Both the position numbers and the translations under genes were made by a program. Below the pieces are notes generated by a model. It worked only from the letters and a program-made list of their open reading frames with translations. It searched no databases and was not told the origin of the DNA. A stretch of DNA of 64,000 nucleotides from Millisia brevis NBRC 105863. GTDB taxonomy: Bacteria; Actinomycetota; Actinomycetes; Mycobacteriales; Mycobacteriaceae. The stretch is from contig NZ_BCRN01000003.1 in NCBI RefSeq assembly GCF_001552615.1, forward strand, positions 248,001-312,000, given 5' to 3'. The number at the start of each line of letters is the position of its first letter. Position 1 is the stretch's first letter. Positions 43,697 to 52,484 of the stretch are shown here, one piece after another.

Positions 43697-45751
43697 ATGA
43701 CCACCGCGCCCGCGGAACCACCGGTGTCGGCCGACAGCTGGGAGCTGCTGCTGCAGCCGCTCGAGCTCGGCCCGATCACGCTGCGCAATCGCGTGATGAT
43801 GGGATCGATGCACACCGGGCTCGAGGACCGCGCCTACCACGTCGACCGGCTTGCGGCGTACTTCGGCGAACGCGCCCGCGGCGGCGTCGGGCTGATCGTC
43901 ACCGGCGGCTACGCACCCAATCGGCGCGGCACCCTGCTGCCCGCCGGCGCCAAGCTGACCAACCGATTCGAGGCCCGCCGACACCGGCGGATCACCGACG
44001 CCGTACACGCCCATGGCGCGCACATCCTGCTGCAGATCCTGCACGCCGGTCGCTACGCCTACCACCCGTACAGCGTCTCGGCCTCGTCGATCAAGGCCCC
44101 GATCAATCCCTTCCGCCCCTGGAAACTGACCGATCGCGGGATCCGCCGACATATCGAGCACTACGCCCGCTGCGCCCGGCTGGCCCGCGAGGGCGGCTAC
44201 GACGGCGTCGAGGTGATGGGCGGCGAGGGCTATCTGATCAACCAGTTCCTCGCCCCGCGCACCAACCGCCGCAAGGACCGATGGGGCGGCTCCACCGAGA
44301 ACCGGCAGCGCTTCCCCCTCGAGATCGTGCGCGCGATTCGACGCGAGGTCGGCAGCGACTTCGTGATCGCCTTCCGCCTGTCGATCCTCGAGTTGGTCGA
44401 GGACGGCCAGACCGTCGAGGAGGCGATCGCGCTTGCGCAGCGCCTCGAGGACGCCGGGGTCACGCTGATCAATACCGATATCGGCTGGCACGAGGCACGG
44501 GTGCCGACCATCGTCACCTCGGTTCCGCGCGCGGCCTTCGTCGATGCGACCGAACGGGTCGCCGACAAGGTCTCGATTCCCGTGGCGGCGTCGAATCGCA
44601 TCAATATGCCGCAGACCGCCGAGGCGATCCTGCGCAACGGCAAGGTCGCCCTCATCTCGATGGCACGGCCGCTGCTCGCCGACCCGGAGTGGGTGAACAA
44701 GACCGGGCAGAACCGCGCCGACGAGATCAACACCTGCGTCGCCTGCAATCAGGCCTGCCTCGACCACGCCTTCGTCCACAAGACGGTGTCCTGCCTGGTC
44801 AATCCGCGCGCCGGACACGAGACCGACCTGATCCTGCTGCCGACGAGACGCAGCCGGCGGATCGCGGTCGTCGGCGCCGGCCCGGCCGGACTCGCAGCGG
44901 CGACAGCCCTCGCCGAACGCGGCCACGCGGTCACCCTCTTCGAGGCCGGAGCGGATATCGGCGGCCAGTTCGCGATCGCCCGGCGCATCCCCGGCAAGGA
45001 GGAGTTCGCCGAGACGATCCGCTACTTCCGCCGCCGCATCGAGATCACCGGGGTCGACCTGCGCCTGAACACCCGAGCCGACGCCGACATGCTCGCCGAG
45101 TTCAACCGGGTCATCATCGCCACCGGGGTCCGCCCACGGGTGCCGCATATCGAGGGCATCGACCATCCGAAGGTGGTCACCTACGACCGGGCGGTGCTCG
45201 GCGACATCGAGATCGGCCGGTCGGTCGCGGTGATCGGCGCCGGCGGGATCGGCCACGACGTCAGCGAATTCCTGACCACCGAACACTCCCCCACCCTCGA
45301 CCTCGAGGCCTGGAAGCGGGAATGGGGCGTCACCGACGACACCCACGTGCGCGGCTCGGTGGTCCCGCCGCAGCCCGAACCGTCACCGCGCGAGGTGTAC
45401 CTGCTGCAGCGCAGCCCCGGGCGGATGGGCGGTCGGCTCGGCCGCACCACCGGATGGGTCCACCGGGCGGCGTTGTCCGCCAAGGGAGTCGAGCGGATAT
45501 CCGGGGTCGAATACGTCCGCATCGACGACGACGGCCTGCACATCCGGGTCGGCGACGACCTGATGATCCGGCGGGTCCTGCCCGTCGACACGGTCATCCT
45601 GTGCGCCGGCCAGGAGTCGGTGCGCGAGCTCTACGACGAACTCGCCGCGCGCGGCGTTCCGGTCGAGATCATCGGGGGCGCCGACGTCGCCGCGGAGATC
45701 GACGCCAAGCGGGCGATCGACCAGGGAACCCGACTCGCCGCAAGCCTGTAG
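43697..45751 (+). CDS. fadH: 2,4-dienoyl-CoA reductase (FadH)
   Basis: A 684-residue enzyme. It reduces 2,4-dienoyl-CoA during beta-oxidation of unsaturated fatty acids. The N-terminal FMN TIM barrel begins LRNRVMMGSMHTGLED and includes GYDGVEVMGGEGYLINQFL. The [4Fe-4S] cysteines are in EINTCVACNQACLD and VSCLVNPRAG (about 345-375). The C-terminal FAD/NADPH domain has AVVGAGPAGLAAATALAERG. These match E. coli FadH in order. ATG follows GAGGAGG. A palindrome upstream suggests lipid-linked repression. It is followed 25 bases later by cmrA, a mycolate gene. Confidence 0.93.
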   Translation: MTTAPAEPPVSADSWELLLQPLELGPITLRNRVMMGSMHTGLEDRAYHVDRLAAYFGERARGGVGLIVTGGYAPNRRGTLLPAGAKLTNRFEARRHRRITDAVHAHGAHILLQILHAGRYAYHPYSVSASSIKAPINPFRPWKLTDRGIRRHIEHYARCARLAREGGYDGVEVMGGEGYLINQFLAPRTNRRKDRWGGSTENRQRFPLEIVRAIRREVGSDFVIAFRLSILELVEDGQTVEEAIALAQRLEDAGVTLINTDIGWHEARVPTIVTSVPRAAFVDATERVADKVSIPVAASNRINMPQTAEAILRNGKVALISMARPLLADPEWVNKTGQNRADEINTCVACNQACLDHAFVHKTVSCLVNPRAGHETDLILLPTRRSRRIAVVGAGPAGLAAATALAERGHAVTLFEAGADIGGQFAIARRIPGKEEFAETIRYFRRRIEITGVDLRLNTRADADMLAEFNRVIIATGVRPRVPHIEGIDHPKVVTYDRAVLGDIEIGRSVAVIGAGGIGHDVSEFLTTEHSPTLDLEAWKREWGVTDDTHVRGSVVPPQPEPSPREVYLLQRSPGRMGGRLGRTTGWVHRAALSAKGVERISGVEYVRIDDDGLHIRVGDDLMIRRVLPVDTVILCAGQESVRELYDELAARGVPVEIIGGADVAAEIDAKRAIDQGTRLAASL

Positions 45752-45776
45752 CCCCCACCCGCTAGGGTCGCTGCTT

Positions 45777-46586
45777 GTGAGTCTTCCCTCCCCTGATCCC
45801 CAGTCGCGCGCGGTGGTCACCGGAGCCTCCTCCGGGATCGGCCGTGCGCTGGCCGTCGAACTGGCCGCCCGCGGCTACAACCTGATCGTCGCCGCCCGCC
45901 GCGGCGATCTGCTCGACACCCTCGCCGGTGAGGTGACCGACCGCTACGGCGTGCAGGTCGAGGTCCGCGTGGTCGACCTGTCCGACCGCGAGGCGCGCGG
46001 CGAACTGAGCGACGAGATCGCCGGCCGCAATATCTCGATCCTGTGCAATAACGCCGGCATCGCCACCTTCGGCGCGGTCGCCGACCTCGACCCGGCCTAC
46101 GAGCGCGCCCAGGTCGAGCTCAATGCCGTTGCGGTGCACGACCTCACGCTCGCGGTGCTGCCCGGCATGCTCGAGCGCGCCACCGGCGGCATCCTGGTCA
46201 CCGGCTCCGCCGCCGGCAATATGGCGATCCCGAACAACGCGACCTACGCCGCGACCAAGGCCTTCGCCAATACCTTCACCGAGTCGCTGCACGGCGAACT
46301 GCGCGGCAGCGGCGTCAACGTGACCCTGCTCGCGCCCGGCCCGGTCCGCACCGAGGTGCCGCCGGTGCAGGAGCAGTCGATCGTCGACCGGCTCGTCCCG
46401 GACGCGCTGTGGATCTCCAACGAGATCACCGCGCGCGGCTCCCTCGACGCGCTCGCGAAGAACCGGATGCGCTACGTCCCCGGCCTGATCGGCAAGGGCC
46501 TGTCGTTGGCCGGGCAGTTCAGCCCGCGCAGCATCAGCGCACCGATCGCCGGAGCCTTCTACGGAAAGCTCGGCGCCGGTTCCTGA
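45777..46586 (+). CDS. cmrA: Mycolate reductase (SDR), CmrA
   Basis: A 269-residue SDR reductase. The NADPH site is VVTGASSGIGRALAVELAARG and the catalytic set Ser...Tyr-x-x-x-Lys is GSAAGN...NATYAATKAF. Long stretches such as QLNAVAVHDLTLAVLPGM-type and NVTLLAPGPVRTEVP match my memory of M. tuberculosis CmrA (Rv2509). CmrA reduces the beta-keto group of newly made mycolic acids. Start GTG at 45777. It converges on the HerA-like ATPase gene with six bases between them. Confidence 0.86.
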   Translation: MSLPSPDPQSRAVVTGASSGIGRALAVELAARGYNLIVAARRGDLLDTLAGEVTDRYGVQVEVRVVDLSDREARGELSDEIAGRNISILCNNAGIATFGAVADLDPAYERAQVELNAVAVHDLTLAVLPGMLERATGGILVTGSAAGNMAIPNNATYAATKAFANTFTESLHGELRGSGVNVTLLAPGPVRTEVPPVQEQSIVDRLVPDALWISNEITARGSLDALAKNRMRYVPGLIGKGLSLAGQFSPRSISAPIAGAFYGKLGAGS

Positions 46587-46592
46587 TTCACC

Positions 46593-48404
46593 TCACCTGC
46601 GACGACGGCGACCGGTGCCGAAGATGCTGCGGCCGATCTCCCGACCCGCGGCGCTGGCCGCCGAGCGCAGGAAGCTCTTCACCGCGGGGTTCTGCATCAT
46701 CTTGTCGACCATCGAATCGTCCTGGATCGGCGGGGGCGGCGGCAGATCGTCGGGCACCGACACCGGCGCCGGCGGCGGCGCGAGGCGGGCGGTGAGCATC
46801 TCGTAGGCCGAGTTGCGGTCGATCGTCTGCGCATAGCGGCCGTGCAGCGGCGACGCGCCGGCGGCCGCGGTGATCGCGTCGTTGCCGATCGTATCCATCA
46901 ACGACTGCGGTGGCCGAATCTTGGTCCACGCCACAGGTGTTGGCGCGCCTCGCTCCGAGAGCACCGTCACGATCGCCTCGCCGGTGCCCAGCGCGGTCAA
47001 ATCCTGCTCGAGATCGTAGGTATCGGTCTTCGGGTAGGTGCGCACCGTGGCGCGCAACGCCTTCTGGTCGTCCGGGGTGAACGCGCGCAGGGCATGCTGG
47101 ACGCGCGCACCGAGCTGCGAGAGCACCTCCTTGGGCACGTCGGTCGGCAGCTGCGTGCAGAAGAAGACGCCGACCCCCTTGGAGCGAATCAGCTTGACCG
47201 TCTGCTCGACCTGCGCGAGGAACGCCTTCGAGGCGTCCGAGAACAACAGATGCGCCTCGTCGAAGATGAAGACCACCTTCGGCTTGTCGACGTCGCCGAC
47301 CTCCGGCAGATTCTGGAATAGGTCCGCCAGCACCCACATCAGGAAGGTCGAGAACATCGTCTGCCGGGTGGACAGCTGCGCGAACTCGAACAGGCTGATC
47401 ACCCCGCGCCCGTCCGCGTCGATCCGCATCAGGTCGGCGGTGTCGAATTCCGGTTCGCCGAAGAAGGTGTCGCCACCGTCGGCCTCCAGATTGACCAACG
47501 CCCGCAGGATCACCCCGGCGGTCTGCGAGGACACCCCGCCGATGCCCTTGAGGTCGGCCTTGCCTTCGTCGCTGGTCAGGTAGGCGATCACCGAGCGCAG
47601 ATCCTTCAGGTCCAGCAGCGGCAGACCCTGCCCGTCGGCCCAATGGAAGATCAGCCCGAGGGTCGACTCCTGGGTGGCGTTGAGGCTCAGGACCTTGCTG
47701 AGCAGGATCGGTCCGAAGGCGGTGATCGTCGCGCGGACCGGGGTGGCGATCCCCTCGGAGCCGAGCGACCAGAACGCCGTCGGGAAGGCGGACGGCGACC
47801 AATCCGCGGCACCGGTCTTGGCGGCGCGTTCGCGCAGTTTCGGGTTGTCCTCGGCGGCGCGCGAGAGGCCCGACAGGTCGCCCTTGATGTCGGCGAGCAC
47901 CACCGGAACCCCGTTGGCGGAGAGCTGTTCGGCGATCGCCTGCAGTGTCCGGGTCTTGCCGGTACCGGTCGCACCGGCGACCAGCCCGTGCCGGTTCATC
48001 GTCGCCAACGGGATGCGCACCCGCGCGTTCGGGAAGGTCTCGTCGCCGACCACCACGGTGCCGAGCTCCACCGCCGGGCCGCCCGCGGCGTAACCGGCCG
48101 CGATCGCGTCCGCCGCAGCGGATCCGGCGCTCGCCGGCGCGGCCTCGGGAGCGGGGGCCGCGGCAGGAGCGGAGGTGGCTTCGGGAACGGGCGTGGCTTC
48201 GGGCGCGGGGTCGGCAGGAGCGGCCACCTCGCGGGCCGGGGTCTTCGCGGCGGCATCGGCGGCGGCCTGCGCCTCGAGCCGGGCCACCTCGTCGGCGGCG
48301 GCCTGCGCGGCCTTGGCCGCCTCCTCGGCGGCGCGGCGGGCGGCGGCGATCGGATCCGCCGGTGCGGCGGGCTGGGGGTCGGTTGCGGACGAATCAGCCG
48401 ACAT
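46593..48404 (-). CDS. DUF853 / HerA-like P-loop ATPase
   Basis: A 603-residue ATPase. Residues 1-130 are an Ala/Pro/Glu-rich, coiled-coil-prone stretch. The P-loop [20 protein letters not shown] is near residue 150 and Walker [14 protein letters not shown] near 365. The rest (including [33 protein letters not shown]) is the DUF853/HerA-FtsK-like motor. The C-terminus ends in [26 protein letters not shown], a basic tail. It is the Rv2510c equivalent by position and is divergent from orn. Its cellular role is not settled. Confidence 0.88.
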   Translation of the reverse strand: MSADSSATDPQPAAPADPIAAARRAAEEAAKAAQAAADEVARLEAQAAADAAAKTPAREVAAPADPAPEATPVPEATSAPAAAPAPEAAPASAGSAAADAIAAGYAAGGPAVELGTVVVGDETFPNARVRIPLATMNRHGLVAGATGTGKTRTLQAIAEQLSANGVPVVLADIKGDLSGLSRAAEDNPKLRERAAKTGAADWSPSAFPTAFWSLGSEGIATPVRATITAFGPILLSKVLSLNATQESTLGLIFHWADGQGLPLLDLKDLRSVIAYLTSDEGKADLKGIGGVSSQTAGVILRALVNLEADGGDTFFGEPEFDTADLMRIDADGRGVISLFEFAQLSTRQTMFSTFLMWVLADLFQNLPEVGDVDKPKVVFIFDEAHLLFSDASKAFLAQVEQTVKLIRSKGVGVFFCTQLPTDVPKEVLSQLGARVQHALRAFTPDDQKALRATVRTYPKTDTYDLEQDLTALGTGEAIVTVLSERGAPTPVAWTKIRPPQSLMDTIGNDAITAAAGASPLHGRYAQTIDRNSAYEMLTARLAPPPAPVSVPDDLPPPPPIQDDSMVDKMMQNPAVKSFLRSAASAAGREIGRSIFGTGRRRRR

Positions 48405-48479
48405 ATGCGGGCCTCCCGAGTGCGTGATGATCCACCGCCAGACCTTAGTCGTTACAGCCGCCGGCTAGGCTTGGCGGCT

Positions 48480-49103
48480 GTGCAGGACAAACTGGTATGG
48501 GTCGATTGTGAAATGACCGGTCTCGATCTGAAGACCGACAAGCTGATCGAAGTTGCCGTCTTGGTGACCGACAACGACCTGAACATTCTCGACGAGGGCC
48601 TCGACATCGTCATCCGCGCCGACGACGACGCGTTGGCCGCCATGCCCGAAGTTGTGGCGCAGATGCATGCCAAGTCGGGTCTGACCGAAGAGGTTCGTGC
48701 GTCGACGGTCAGCCTCGAGGAGGCGACCGAGCAGGTGCTGGCGTACATCGTCTCGCACGTCCCGCAGCCATCGTCGGCGCCGCTGGCCGGCAACTCGATC
48801 GCCACCGACCGGGGCTTCATCGCCCGCGACATGCCCGGCGTGGACAGCCACCTGCATTACCGGATGATCGATGTCAGCTCGATCAAGGAGCTGTGCCGGC
48901 GCTGGTATCCGCGGATCTACTTCGGTCAGCCGCAGAAGGGGCTGAGCCACCGGGCGCTCGCCGATATCGAGGAATCGGTGCGTGAACTGCAGTTCTACCG
49001 CCGCACCGCGTTCGTTCCGCTGCCCGGGCCGACCACCGAGGAGATCCGGCAGGTCGTCGTGGACATCGGCGGCGTGGTGCCGGAACCACCCGCCGGCACA
49101 TAA
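48480..49103 (+). CDS. orn: Oligoribonuclease
   Basis: A 207-residue DEDDh exonuclease that degrades RNA dinucleotides and pGpG. The four acidic residues are in [11 protein letters not shown] (Asp, Glu), [12 protein letters not shown] (Asp) and [13 protein letters not shown] (His, Asp). Start GTG at 48480; TAGGCT lies ten bases upstream without a ribosome site, so it is probably leaderless. Its product removes the breakdown product of c-di-GMP, which relates to the EAL protein farther along. The gene is followed at 60 bases by tRNA-His. Confidence 0.95.
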   Translation: MQDKLVWVDCEMTGLDLKTDKLIEVAVLVTDNDLNILDEGLDIVIRADDDALAAMPEVVAQMHAKSGLTEEVRASTVSLEEATEQVLAYIVSHVPQPSSAPLAGNSIATDRGFIARDMPGVDSHLHYRMIDVSSIKELCRRWYPRIYFGQPQKGLSHRALADIEESVRELQFYRRTAFVPLPGPTTEEIRQVVVDIGGVVPEPPAGT

Positions 49104-49132
49104 GGCGATTAGGACGCCGCCGACCGGCACGC

Positions 49133-49138
49133 TAGTAT
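49133..49138 (+). promoter_or_regulatory. -10 element of tRNA-His promoter
   Basis: TAGTAT lies 25 bases before the mature tRNA-His, the expected spacing. Confidence 0.45.
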
Positions 49139-49163
49139 CTACGGAGCCGCTTCGGTGGCTGCG

Positions 49164-49239
49164 GTGAGTGTAGTTCAGTTGGTAGAGCACCAGGTTGTGA
49201 TCCTGGCTGTCGCGGGTTCGAGTCCCGTCACTCACCCCA
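49164..49239 (+). tRNA. tRNA-His (anticodon GTG)
   Basis: Cloverleaf: acceptor GTGAGTG/CACTCAC, D-arm GTTC/GAGC, anticodon loop TTGTGAT (anticodon GTG) on stem CCAGG/CCTGG, T-arm GCGGG/CCCGT with one G-T pair. G at 49163 faces C at 49236, the -1:73 pair that marks tRNA-His. CCA is encoded (49237-49239). Confidence 0.95.
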
Positions 49240-49241
49240 AG

Positions 49242-49294
49242 GAGCGAGGTGCGAGCCGCGGAGGGCAAATTCTCCGCTCGGCTCGCACCTCGTT
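49242..49294. terminator. Large hairpin after tRNA-His
   Basis: GAGCGAGGTGCGAGCCGCGGAG and its reverse complement-like partner CTCCGCTCGGCTCGCACCTC form a stem of about 19 bp with a two-base bulge and a short loop around AAATT. It starts three bases after the CCA end. It lacks a T-run but is well placed to end the tRNA transcript. Confidence 0.6.
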
Positions 49295-49357
49295 CTCGTT
49301 TCGGGTGATGATGACCTCCGTCCGCGTTATTGCTGCGTCCGGAATGCGGGGTGCGCC

Positions 49358-49753
49358 GTGTCGTCACCGTTCGTTCGTCACGTTTCCGAGGGTTCCCGGG
49401 TCGATTGGGACGATCCCCGAGACGGATTGCTGTCCTTCACCTCGCCGGTCGGCGACGGAACCACCCCCTCGGACACGCTGACCGCCGGGGTCTGCGTCGT
49501 ACCCGCCGGCGGCTGGCTCGGCCTGCACAGCCACGAGGCCGCCGAGGTCTACCACGTGCTCACGGGCACCGGCAGTGTCCACCTCGCCGGGGCGGAGCAG
49601 CCGGTTCGGGCGGGCAGCATGGTGTTCATTCCGTCCGGGTGCACACACGGGATCCGCAATACCGGCGAGAGCGACCTCGAGTTCTTCTACGTCTACGCGG
49701 CCGACTCCATGGAGGACGAGCGCACCCGATTCCGGTATCCCACCGCGGAATAG
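49358..49753 (+). CDS. Cupin-domain protein
   Basis: A 131-residue cupin. Motif 1 is GLHSHEAAEVYHVLTGTGSVHLAG (residues 51-74) with both His and the Glu metal ligands (HSHEAAE), and motif 2 is GSMVFIPSGCTHGIRNTG with a His. It is therefore a metal-binding cupin. The start is GTG at 49358. It stands alone; the substrate is unknown. Confidence 0.86.
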   Translation: MSSPFVRHVSEGSRVDWDDPRDGLLSFTSPVGDGTTPSDTLTAGVCVVPAGGWLGLHSHEAAEVYHVLTGTGSVHLAGAEQPVRAGSMVFIPSGCTHGIRNTGESDLEFFYVYAADSMEDERTRFRYPTAE

Positions 49754-49880
49754 TCGCCCGGTGCGCTCGGCACCGATCGCACATCAAGATCATCGAAAGT
49801 CGAATAGTCCGAGCGTGTTACACATGATGCAAATGTGACGTATGGTGACGATGGCGCATGTGGGGATGATGCGCACTCGT

Positions 49881-49910
49881 GCGCTGCTCCGGAGACGTCC
49901 GGAGCAGCGC
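49881..49910. terminator. Perfect 13-bp hairpin
   Basis: GCGCTGCTCCGGA-GACG-TCCGGAGCAGCGC, a perfect stem with a four-base loop, no T-run. It lies 128 bases after the cupin stop. Confidence 0.5.
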
Positions 49911-50018
49911 GCCACCCCCGGCGGCCACGTCACACCACGGTCCACAGCGATGCGGCGAGGACAATAGTTCCTCGCCGACGCTCTCCCGAGCACCGTGTGC
50001 ACCCACCCGAGAACGACA

Positions 50019-50046
50019 CAGCGCCCGAGCCGAAGCCCGGGCGCTG
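50019..50046 (-). terminator. Terminator hairpin of the L,D-transpeptidase gene
   Basis: CAGCGCCCGAGC-CGAA-GCCCGGGCGCTG is a 12-bp stem with one mismatch and a tight tetraloop, 22 bases after the stop of the minus-strand gene. Confidence 0.6.
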
Positions 50047-50067
50047 CGTGTAGGCGATTCCGGAAAG

Positions 50068-51255
50068 TCAGTCGTTGGCGTTGCCGGCCTTCCAGGTGGC
50101 CCAGGGGATGTTCCAGTCGCCGAGGCCATCGGTACCCGGCAGCGTGGGGCCAACGGTATTGCTGACGACGACGAGGTCACCGCGCTTGGTGTTGTCGTAG
50201 ACCCACTTGGCGTTCTCGGTGCTCAGATTCAGGCAGCCGTGGCTGACGTTGGTGTAACCCTGCTGGCCGACCGACCACGGCGCGGCGTGGAAGAAGATAC
50301 CGCTGTACGACATCCGCGTCGCCCACTCGACCTCGGTCCGGTAGCCCTGCGCGGAGTCGACCGGCACGCCGTAGGTGGACGAGTCCATCACCATCTCCGC
50401 GAACCGGTCGCCGATGATGTAGACACCGTTGTCCGTCGGCGCGGAGTCCTTGCCCATCGAGGTCGGCATCGTCTTGACCACCTGGCCGTTGACCGTGAAG
50501 GTCACCTGCTTGGTGTTGTCGTCGGCGTAGGCGATCACCGCGTCGCCGATCGTGAACGAACTGGTGACGTCCTGCTGCCCGAAGAGCCCGTCGCCCAGGT
50601 CGCGGCCGTAGACGTTCACCGCGACGTTGACCGTGGTGCCCGGCGCCCAGTACTCGGCGGGCCGCCAGCGGACCTCGCGGTTGTTCACCCAGTAGAACGC
50701 GCCCTCGACCGGCGGATCGGTGGTCACGGTGATCGCGTTCTGCGCGGCCAGCCGGTCGGGGATGTCCTCGTCGAACTGGACCGCCACCGGCTGCCCGATG
50801 CCGACGGTCGAACCGTCGTTCGGCAGGACGTACGGCATGGTGACGTTGCCGGGCGAACTGGTGGTGAAGGACGTCTGCGTCGCGGTGGTGCCGCCGAGGC
50901 CGAAGGCCGTGGTGTCGATGGAGTAGGTGCGGTTGTACCCGAGCGGTTCGGTCGACTGCCAGGTGGTGCCGTCGGGCTGGATCGCCCCGGTCACCTCGTC
51001 GCCCGCGGGGTTGCGCACCGTCACGGTCTGTAGGCGCCCCTCGGTGACCGAAACGGTCAACGGATCCGCCGGCGAGACCCCGACCGCACCGTCGGCGGCC
51101 GACGAGGCCACCTTGGGCTTGATCATCTCGGCCACCGGATTGCGGTCGATGACGACGTCCGATTCCCCCGTTCCGCAGCCACCCAGAACCAACACGGCGG
51201 CAGTTGCCACCGCCGTCACGGGACGGCCCACAGCGCGCCGCCAACCCTCTACCAT
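50068..51255 (-). CDS. L,D-transpeptidase (lipoprotein, Ig-like plus YkuD domains)
   Basis: A 395-residue cell-wall cross-linking enzyme. A signal peptide with lipobox VLGGC (Cys27) is followed by two Ig-like domains (about 60-245) and a YkuD catalytic domain with SHGCLNLS; the nucleophile is Cys341, paired with His339. It would make 3-3 peptidoglycan cross-links outside the membrane and be a carbapenem target. The layout equals mycobacterial LdtB-type proteins, encoded close to orn in M. tuberculosis. Start ATG at 51255 follows GAGAGG. Confidence 0.93.
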   Translation of the reverse strand: MVEGWRRAVGRPVTAVATAAVLVLGGCGTGESDVVIDRNPVAEMIKPKVASSAADGAVGVSPADPLTVSVTEGRLQTVTVRNPAGDEVTGAIQPDGTTWQSTEPLGYNRTYSIDTTAFGLGGTTATQTSFTTSSPGNVTMPYVLPNDGSTVGIGQPVAVQFDEDIPDRLAAQNAITVTTDPPVEGAFYWVNNREVRWRPAEYWAPGTTVNVAVNVYGRDLGDGLFGQQDVTSSFTIGDAVIAYADDNTKQVTFTVNGQVVKTMPTSMGKDSAPTDNGVYIIGDRFAEMVMDSSTYGVPVDSAQGYRTEVEWATRMSYSGIFFHAAPWSVGQQGYTNVSHGCLNLSTENAKWVYDNTKRGDLVVVSNTVGPTLPGTDGLGDWNIPWATWKAGNAND

Positions 51256-51406
51256 CGAATACCTCTCTTCGCCCCGCAGACCATAATGCCGGCCCCACGA
51301 ACCGCCGCCCACTTCATTCATCGTCTCTCGCATCACTTTCATGACAGCTCAAGTAGGCCCGTGTCCAGCGCTTTTTCCGGCGAATCGGTCGTTCCGCCGA
51401 ATTGAG

Positions 51407-52198
51407 TCAGAAGCGTTGATTGACCAGAACGGGTATTTCCGCCCGTACGGTTTCGGTTTCCGCCGGGTCGATATCCACCGTCAGCATTCCGGCCGCGGCG
51501 TCCAACTCGGCGATTACTTCACCGCGGGGAGTCGCCACCATGCTGTGCCCGATCCCCAGCGGGGCGCGCGGCGGCACGGTGCGCCCGGCGGTGGTCGGAT
51601 CGGCCTGATCGGTCGCCAGGACGAAGGAGGTCGAGTCCAGGGCGCGGGCGCGCACCAGCAGCCGCCACTGCGCGAGCTTGCCCGGTCCGTCACCCCAGGA
51701 CGCGGGCACGACGATCACTTCGGCGCCGTCGCGGGCCAATCGGGTGAACAGGCCGGGAAAGCGCAGGTCGTAGCAGGTGGCGATGCCCACTCCCACCCCG
51801 TCGACATCGACGACCACCGGCTCGGAGCCGGGCGCGACGGTCTCGGATTCGGCGAACCCGAAGGCGTCGAAGAGGTGGATCTTGTCGTAGGAGGCCTCGA
51901 CGCCGCCGCCGGTGACCAGCACGGTATTGCGGATGCGGCCGTCGTCGGACGGGGTGAACATCCCCACCACCACGGTGACGCCGGCGGCATCGGCGATCCG
52001 GCGCACCCGATCGGCCCAGGGCCCGTCGAGCGGCTCGGCGATGTCCCGAATCCGTCCCCCGAACCGTCGCATCGTCGCTTCCGGGAAGACGACCAGCCGG
52101 GCACCGTCGTTGCGGGCGCGCTCGACCTCTCGTGCCACCAGCTCGAGATTCGCGGCGACGTCGGTACCCGCGGACAGTTGCACGAGGGAGACGATCAC
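51407..52198 (-). CDS. Nitrilase-superfamily amidohydrolase
   Basis: A 263-residue carbon-nitrogen hydrolase with the Glu-Lys-Cys triad: Glu in LVVFPEATMRRF (about 42), Lys in ASYDKIHLFDAF (about 110) and Cys in VGIATCYDLRFPGLF (about 145). This branch includes omega-amidase and deaminated-glutathione amidase (Nit1-like). GRIRDIAEPLDGPWADRVR is a helix between them. The substrate is likely a small amide; deaminated glutathione is less likely as this group uses mycothiol. It ends 151 bases before the transpeptidase start. Confidence 0.88.
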   Translation of the reverse strand: MIVSLVQLSAGTDVAANLELVAREVERARNDGARLVVFPEATMRRFGGRIRDIAEPLDGPWADRVRRIADAAGVTVVVGMFTPSDDGRIRNTVLVTGGGVEASYDKIHLFDAFGFAESETVAPGSEPVVVDVDGVGVGIATCYDLRFPGLFTRLARDGAEVIVVPASWGDGPGKLAQWRLLVRARALDSTSFVLATDQADPTTAGRTVPPRAPLGIGHSMVATPRGEVIAELDAAAGMLTVDIDPAETETVRAEIPVLVNQRF

Positions 52199-52484
52199 CG
52201 CCTCAGGCTAGTCCAGATCCCGACGAGTCGGTCATCCGACCGGTCCGTCGGTATTCATCAACGGTAGGTTCCTATAACCGCGAGTCCCCAACCGACACGG
52301 AGTGACCTCCAGTTCGGATATATTCGTCGCATGCCGCCCTTGCGTCGGTGCAGCCCGCGGGGCGCACAGCCGAACGACGACGTTCGCCGACATCCGCGAC
52401 ACGGTCGGTACGGCCACGCCGGCGAGGGATGCGGTCGTCGCTGTGCCGACACCATTCGGTCGACGCTCGTAACGAGGTGAGCCG

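Larger units (their letters stand above)
49754..50067. other. Intergenic region of 314 bases
   Basis: No supportable gene. It holds two hairpins, annotated separately, and an AT-richer patch (49800-49850) with TTACACAT and ATGTGACG in loosely inverted form. That patch could belong to a promoter or small RNA, but no clear gene is served by it. Confidence 0.5.
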
